From positions 289,830,028-289,894,027 of the forward strand of contig JAUMIR010000002.1 of assembly GCA_030847615.1 (NCBI GenBank): DNA of 64,000 nt, in the 5' to 3' direction. This document shows positions 48,901-56,500 of the stretch, piece after piece; position 1 is the stretch's first letter, and every line of letters starts with the position of its first letter. The position numbers and the translations under genes were made by a program. The notes below the pieces were generated by a model. It was not told where the DNA came from. It worked only from the letters and a program-made list of their open reading frames with translations, and made no database searches. Origin of the DNA: Gambelia wislizenii. Taxonomy: Eukaryota; Chordata; Lepidosauria; Squamata; Crotaphytidae.

Positions 48901-51900
48901 CATGTAACATTTATTTAGACATCAGACATTAAACATTCAATTAAGTGTCAAGAGCTCTTTTCCATTCACATACACTCTCACACAGACATACTCACATACG
49001 ACCCTCTTGAATCCAGTGATCTACGAAGGCCAGATGGTCCGTTGCCACAGGTTCAGGAACCATGAAAGCAAAGCCGAAAATGGCCCAGCTCTTATACCTT
49101 CTTCATCAACTTCCTTGAGAAAGGCAGGCTTTTCAGGTTAGAACTGTTCCTTAGGCAGAGCAAGGTATGTTCTGTGTTCGCAAAGAACTCCCTCAATCAT
49201 GCCGACAGCTGGTATTGTCTATGTTATGCATGGTCAGCAGTCCACTAGCAGTCTACTGGGAAGTTCTGTTTGTACCAAACTTCCACAGGCCAAGCTGACA
49301 AGTAAAATTGTTCAAGTTCTGCTTGGTTAACATTTTCGCTTCGTCTGCCAAGTCTTCCTTATTTCTCGGTCCGGCTTCCAAGATACACCTCTTAGCAATG
49401 CTCTGCGCGGCATCCATTTTATTTGGGTCTTTTATGGCCTTGCTTCTCTAGGATCAACAGGAACCCATACATACACACAATCATACATGCAAGCATACTC
49501 TCACAAGCTGTCCACTCTGAGAATGCACAACAATGCAAATCAGTTGTTCTAATGACCAAAAGTGTGCATCCCCATGCATTATTTTTTTTAAAATGGGAAA
49601 AACCAATAAGGCTTTTCCCGTGGAGTATTTGGAGTCCCCCCGCCCCGTTTCTGAATACGGCAGATTGATGCAGGATCCCATTTAAACAAAATGTATTCTC
49701 CTTGAATTCTATGAGGAGTATTTTCGCTGTATATACAAGCCCTTAGTTTAGCTCTCATTTGTAGCTTCAGAACTTCTTGATCTAAGTCCCTTGAGTCTCA
49801 TGTATGATAGGAAGACTAATCAGCTTCCATGGTTTTCTTCTCTGTCCATAGGTAACAAGGGCTGTGGTGTCTGGGTAATGTCCTCCAGCCTCCCTCACAT
49901 CACGAACAACCAAATTGGGCACAACAGCATCTATGGGATTGCGGTGTTTTGCCGCAAGGATGATGCTAATGACTACCTTGCCAACCAAGGAGGCAATGAG
50001 AATTTCAATGATGAAGGAGAAGCTGCCAACTGGGAGAATGATCTTGAAAGTGAGGATGAACGCTTGACTTCCCGGAGGCCCATCAGTGTGGCTCTTGTAG
50101 AGTCGAACAACATCAACCACAATGGGGGTGAGTGCACAAAACAGTGTAGTCTTGTCTGTAGCCAGTGAGGCTGCAAAGAAGCTGGAAAAAATGGCTTATG
50201 TGAAGTTCCTACAGAGGGCCCTTTCATAATTACATAATTATAGCACTATGGTTCCATTGAAACCACCATGGCTCCATCCTATGGAATCCTGGGGTTTGCA
50301 CTTTAGGGAAGGGTTTTTAGAATTCTCCACCAGAGAGCTCAAGTGCCTCCCAAACTACAAACCCCAGGACTCCGTAAGATGTGGCCATGGCAGTTAAAGG
50401 AGAACCACAACAATTCAGTGACTCTCAATGTTTGGTCCTCCACATGTTTTGGACTTCATCTCCCAAAACACCTGGGCATTGGCCATACTGGCTGGACCTT
50501 CTGGGAGATGAAATCCAAAACAACTGGAGGACTATAGGTTGAGAACCACTGGTGCTGTATGAAAGGGTCCCTGGGTGCTATAATGCAGAGAAGTGCCTTA
50601 AACACACTCTCAATGCCTAATACAGCGTCAGACAATTTTGGCAAATCTGAGGCCAATTTTCTGCCACAGAAACCCTTCAGGGGTTGCATAGACCTTGGGA
50701 AAAAATGTGGGGGAAACCTGCAAGTGGCCTGAAGTTGACCTCTGGGTTTGAAAAAAAAAAGTGGTTCCCCCCCCCCATGTTAAAGCATGCAGGTTGGCCC
50801 TGCAACCTGTTTAAAAAGTGAATTGTTGTTCCTGGAGGCTTTCCATAGAGGCAGTTCACTTCACTTTTATGTTTTTGCCAGAGAAAGAGCGGTCTGGGAG
50901 TGCTAAGAGAAGTTTGGGAGCTAAACATGGCCCCAGACCCACATTTCACTCATCCTGATAGAATACAGTTTCAGGGTTTCTTTGTTTACTGCTTCTTGAA
51001 CCAGTTTCAAGTCTAAGCTGGATACTGAGAGTCTGAAGAAAACTGAAATCATACTGGCTATATTTAGAAACTGGAAGAATGCCATTACAAGATGTTGATG
51101 TCCTTGCAATGTAGGCATCTGGGATGGAGTTTGCAATGAGGTTTGTGACGGACAGCAGCCAAGCCATGGCAGGCTGTGCTTGGAAAGTGAGCGTGCTGCT
51201 TGGCAGTCACCCAGTGAGCAGCTGCTTGTGGTGGGGAATAAAGTGCTTGTGAGGTTCCTGGAAGCTGCTATGATTGACTGCAAAGGCAAGGCAGCTGAAT
51301 TTGACCTCTGGGGCAGATGCCAGAGCCCTGCGCTCATAGTTCTGTACTGTGACACCTGTGCCATGCTCACCTGCTGCTATTGTACAACAGCATTCTTTGG
51401 TACCCCATTCCATCTCCTGTAGCCATCAGTTAATGCTGAGCAGCAAGGAAGTTTCTGTGCAGCTTGTTGCCTGAATATGTTGGCAGTGGAGCCATTTGCT
51501 AATTGGTGTATTAGGGACCATGTTTAATAACACTATTTTATTTGCAGTCTGGAAATGCTACCTTGTTTTTAGACTAAAACTTCCAGAACCCCCCATGGAC
51601 ACATTGGCTGGAGGATTCTTTGGAGCTGTAATCCAAAAAAAGTTACTTTGCTAACCTCCACCTATCTCCATAGATAAGTTCTGTTTATCAGGGGCAATAG
51701 CTTATTTTTAATGCAAGTGCTAACTGTTGAGGAGCCAGTGTGGTGTAGTGGTTTGAATGTTGGACTATGACTCTGGAAACTAGGATTCCAATCCCCGCTT
51801 GGCCATGGAAACCCAGTGGCTGACCTTGGGCAAGTCACATACTTTCAGCCTCAGAAAACCCCATGATAGGGTTGCCATAAGTCAGAAACGACTTGAAGGC

Positions 51901-53469
51901 ACATAGTAACAACAAACTAACTGTCAAGCCTCTTCATTGCAGAGCATCTTTTAATTTTCCTGTAGTATGCAGAGTTGCTGTAGTTGTATTTCTGGGTTTC
52001 TGTCTCACTCTAATTTCTGTCGATATAGAGAATGGATTCCAGCATGTTTTCCATTCCTTTCATAGCTGCTGGTTTGTATGTCAAGAGCAGCGAGGCCTTG
52101 AACATCATTGGAAATGCCATCCACGCAAACCATGACTGCGGCGTGGCTGTGTTTCAGAGCTCTCAGCTGACACGGATAGCAAACAACAGCATCTCTTGCA
52201 ACAGCCTCGGTGGTGTCCATGTAGAAGCAGAGTGCAGGGTGGAACTCCGTGGCAATGGCATTTATGACAACAGCAGCCATGGAGTCACCTCCAAGGGTGA
52301 TGGTGTCATCACAGAGAATGACATCCTTGGAAACCAGGGGTGTGGCCTCAAGCTATGCCAATCAGCTGACATGAAGGTATGTGCTTGAGGGAACAAACTT
52401 GTTTGTTGTGATTATTTGTGCCCTATCCCTTCCTCCAAGTTGGGCTGCATACATGGGGGATTTTTATAATTCTCCCAACACCCTATGAGATTATCTTGAC
52501 TGGTGGCATCCCATAGCAGATTGGGGAGTTGATCCTGTGTCTGTAGTGCAGGGTTTCTCAACCAGGTTCCCTGGAACCTTAGAGTTCCATGAGAGGTCAT
52601 AATTCTGGGAAAAAATAAATTTTTGTTTGTATTGCAGATCTATGATTTTTAGACAGGGGTTCCCTGAGATATGAAAATTATTTCAAGGGTTCCTCCAGGG
52701 TACTAAGGTTGAGAGAGGCTGTTCTAGTGCAACACTCTGCCCTGGCCCTTCCACCCTCACCTTTTGTCTCTTTCCATTTTATTTATGTTTGTAGTTAAAA
52801 CATGCATCCAAGTGTGTCATTGATGAGAAGTCTCTTTGTTACTGCAGTAGCTGTTTTCCCCCCAAGTTTGCATTCTGGCAGTGATCCATCACCTGCCCCC
52901 AAAGAAGTCCTAGAGCAAGTCAGCAGTCCTCAGCATTCCCAGGAGCTATGCTTGTTGCAAAGAGAGTTTCAATGGTGACTTTTGCTGCCATGATGATCCC
53001 AAAGAATGAACAGATACAAATCAGACAAAGGGATTTTTGTTTTGATAAGAGCACTGAGGTTAGAAGTGTTACTTTTGGGGATTAGAACTCCCAGAAGGCC
53101 CCAGCCAGCACAACCAGTGGCCATAGGTGCAACAGGAGTGGCCATGCTGGCTGGGGGATCCTGAGAGCTGTAGTCCTAAGAAGTAACTTTTCCAGCATCG
53201 AGAGCCCTTGAATTTTTAACTGTCCAGCAACAGATACAAACATGCCCCTATATGCATGCACCCCCCACTTTCTTTCTGTCACCCATTCTCTTCTCTCTCT
53301 ACACATACACACACACACTTTATTTATTTATTTATTTATTTATTTATATCCCGCTCTTCAGCCACAAGGCTATCAGAGTGGCTTACAAATTGTTTTAAGC
53401 AATAGCAATTTACACATCTACACTGCATTAAGCAGTTTCCAATGTGTGTTAGCTAATTGCCCCCACAAG

Positions 53470-53500
<31 letters not shown>

Positions 53501-56500
53501 TTGATCAATTTAGGCAGTAAATATTTTTACAGTCAATATGACATTTTAATGTTTGGCCTCCCATAAATATTAATATTAGACCATGGGCAGCGAAGGAGAA
53601 GAAGCATTTTTATTCTGTAAGAATTTATACTGATGTGCTAGCCTTTATTTGGAGGAAAGAACTGAAAAATGTAAGAGCTTAATTGGCCACTGAGGAGGAC
53701 TGATGTTCAAAATGCATCTGGCCTCTACTTGAATGAAGATCTGCCAGGACCTTTGACCATCTGCTTTTCTTCAACTATTGATTTATGCTTTATGGACCTT
53801 CATTCATTCTGCTGTTTCTGAGTTTGGACTGTGTATTTTTAAAATTTCAACAACTGAGTATTTAATAGGTTTACTATATCTTTTAATATTTGTTATACAC
53901 ACACGCATAGGTATCCTGACTCTCTTGTTTTCTATTATACTCCAGTAAATATTTCCACATTTTTCAGGCAGTCTTTCTACACTTGCCAGTTTGGTATTAC
54001 CATATAGTTGTTGTAGAGTTTGGGAACAACAATCTGCTTTACACTCGCAGTGGTTACAGTACTTACTGACCATTACTGCTCCTGTTTAGGGCTCCAAGCA
54101 TGGAACTACAGGCTACATAATGATGTTCAGGAGTGAGGACAGGATAAAAGAACATTTGATTTCTTCCCTATCCCAGAGGCCTTCTCCTGCTTAGTTCTAG
54201 AGGGCTGCTGCCAGCCTCAGACATAAACATTTCACATTTTGTGCATGTCAGGGTGTAGCTGACAGGCACATGGAGGGAAAAGAAAGAGGTGTCCTTCCTT
54301 CAGTTCCACAGCCTTGGAAATTTACTATAACTTATCAGAGATCTAAGTGAGCAGTTCCCTCTCCCCCTCTCACATCAGTTTTCATAGCTTAACATTTTTT
54401 GTTTCAGCAGTTCTCAGCCATAGATTTAGCTCACAGACTCACACAGCTGCAGCCTGCTTTTATTTCTGGTTCCTCTAGATCTGCTGCCTTCCAGTTATGC
54501 TAGACTGTAATTCATGGCTGGGGATGATGTGAGTTGTAGCCCCACTGCCATGTTGATGAAGGCTACCTTTCTCTGTTTTTGTTTAATTAGGTATGTGTGC
54601 TGCGTATCCCTAGAACAGTGGTTGTCAAACTTTGGGTAGTCCAGATGGTGAAATAAATCCTCATGGAATCCACAGGAAATCCCATGTGTCCAAATGGGAT
54701 CCCACAGTGTTCTGTCCTTTTTGGAGGGAAGGAGAGCGAAAGTTGGGGAAAGTCCACAGCAAATGCCTCTAGGACTTTTCCTAAATTTTTTGACAACCAT
54801 GGAGGAAATGTGTACTCCCACATGTTAGGATAACCAAACTGCAGTGCATCACTGAAGAGGACAGCTGATTGGTCGGATGTGCACAGGAGGCAGAGCTCGC
54901 TAAGACAGAAGATTGCAGAACCGCCTTGTTGGATTGTTGCCATAGCGATCATGTGCTGATGCAGTGAAACAGTTTTTCTTTCCATTATTTAAACAGAAGA
55001 TCACTCTTCTGCACCTTGGATTTAGTTTTATTTTAAAAAATACTGTTTGGTGGGGGCAAGTTGGGGAGTACAAAACTGCGAGTAATTCACTCACGGCCTC
55101 CAGCTTGATTCACTGGCATGTCTCTGTGTGAACAGAAACCACAGATAACTTCGCACACCAATGATCTTGCGAAAAAGTCATTGAGACAGATGGCAGCTGC
55201 TGAAAATTGTGTTTCTGCGCACCAATTCACACTTCATTCCCTCGTCTAGACTGGCCCTTTGTTCCTCTAGGTGTTTTGGATTGAAACTCCTAGAAGCCCC
55301 AGCCAGCATGGCTGATTCTGGGAGTCCAAAAGATCTAGAGGGCCAAAGATTTGAGAACCATAGTCTAGAGTTTCACAGACCCCTGCGAAGATGTGCTTGG
55401 ATGATTATTTCAAAAACATCATTTTCTTTTTCATTTATATTTTTTCTGCATACCTGTATATCAAAGCCATTCATTTATGTTGGGATGGCCACTGTGGGTA
55501 CTTGACTACTAGACTGATGGATAACTACTTGAGCTCACTATTTAGAGGGATTTGGTCTTTTGTCTTCCTTTCCAGGTCACCAAGAACAGAATCCACTCCT
55601 TTCGAGGGTATGGGATTGAGATGCTGGACCAGACCAAGGCCTTGGTGCAGGACAATCTGATTTTTCAAGGGAAATCCAAAAAGACCATCTTACAGCAGGT
55701 ATCCAGCACTGAGGGCTGTGTCCTTCAGAACAACAAGCTCCTTGCATTCAAGAAAAGGTAAGCCTATTGACTCCTTGGTGCCATCAGTGAATGGAAAGCC
55801 CTGATGAAGATACTTTCATGTGAGGGCCATTCTGTATATTTTAAACATAAGTTTAATTATTAGGATGGCCCAAAGGAATTCTGGGAATTGTAAGTTCCAC
55901 AGAGAGGCTTGGGATCTCGGGGATTGTTTATATGGTAAAAATACTCCTCATAGAATGTAAGGAGAATACAATTTGTCTAAAAGATTGATCCACCATATTT
56001 GGAAGGAGTGGGACCAATAACACCAAATACTCTGTGGGGAAAGCCTTCACAGTTTTCCTGTATTTTAAAAAAATATAATATGTGGGGATCAATGGCGCTA
56101 AGTAGTTGTCATCAGCCGGACCACAACTAGATCAGAGAGAAGGTACAGAGCCCCGTGGACCTGGTGTCCCTGTTTTTTTTTTGTTGTTGTTGTTGTTTTT
56201 TATTGTCTTACAGAATGAGGCTTAAGGAAATAGCAAACTTGTTAAAAAATAGAGGGTTAGTTGGTTCTTAAGACTGACAATCAATTACATTTTCAGGATT
56301 CAATAGCTTCCTAAACTTTACATGCCAGGGGGCTGGCAGTCAGAAAATCAAACAGGAGAAGTTCTTTCCTACTTTGCAGAACCAAAATCAGAGTTTGCAA
56401 AGTACTGTCTGTCCATCACTTGATTCTGAAGACCTTGACTTTGCCTAATGTGAGAGAGTCAGTGTAATTCAGTGTCTAGAACTGTCAGTCTGGGACTTGA

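Noticed and set aside
51732..51820. tRNA gene
   Set aside because: The tRNA-like head belongs to a Sauria SINE with a Bov-B-like tail; there is no full cloverleaf.
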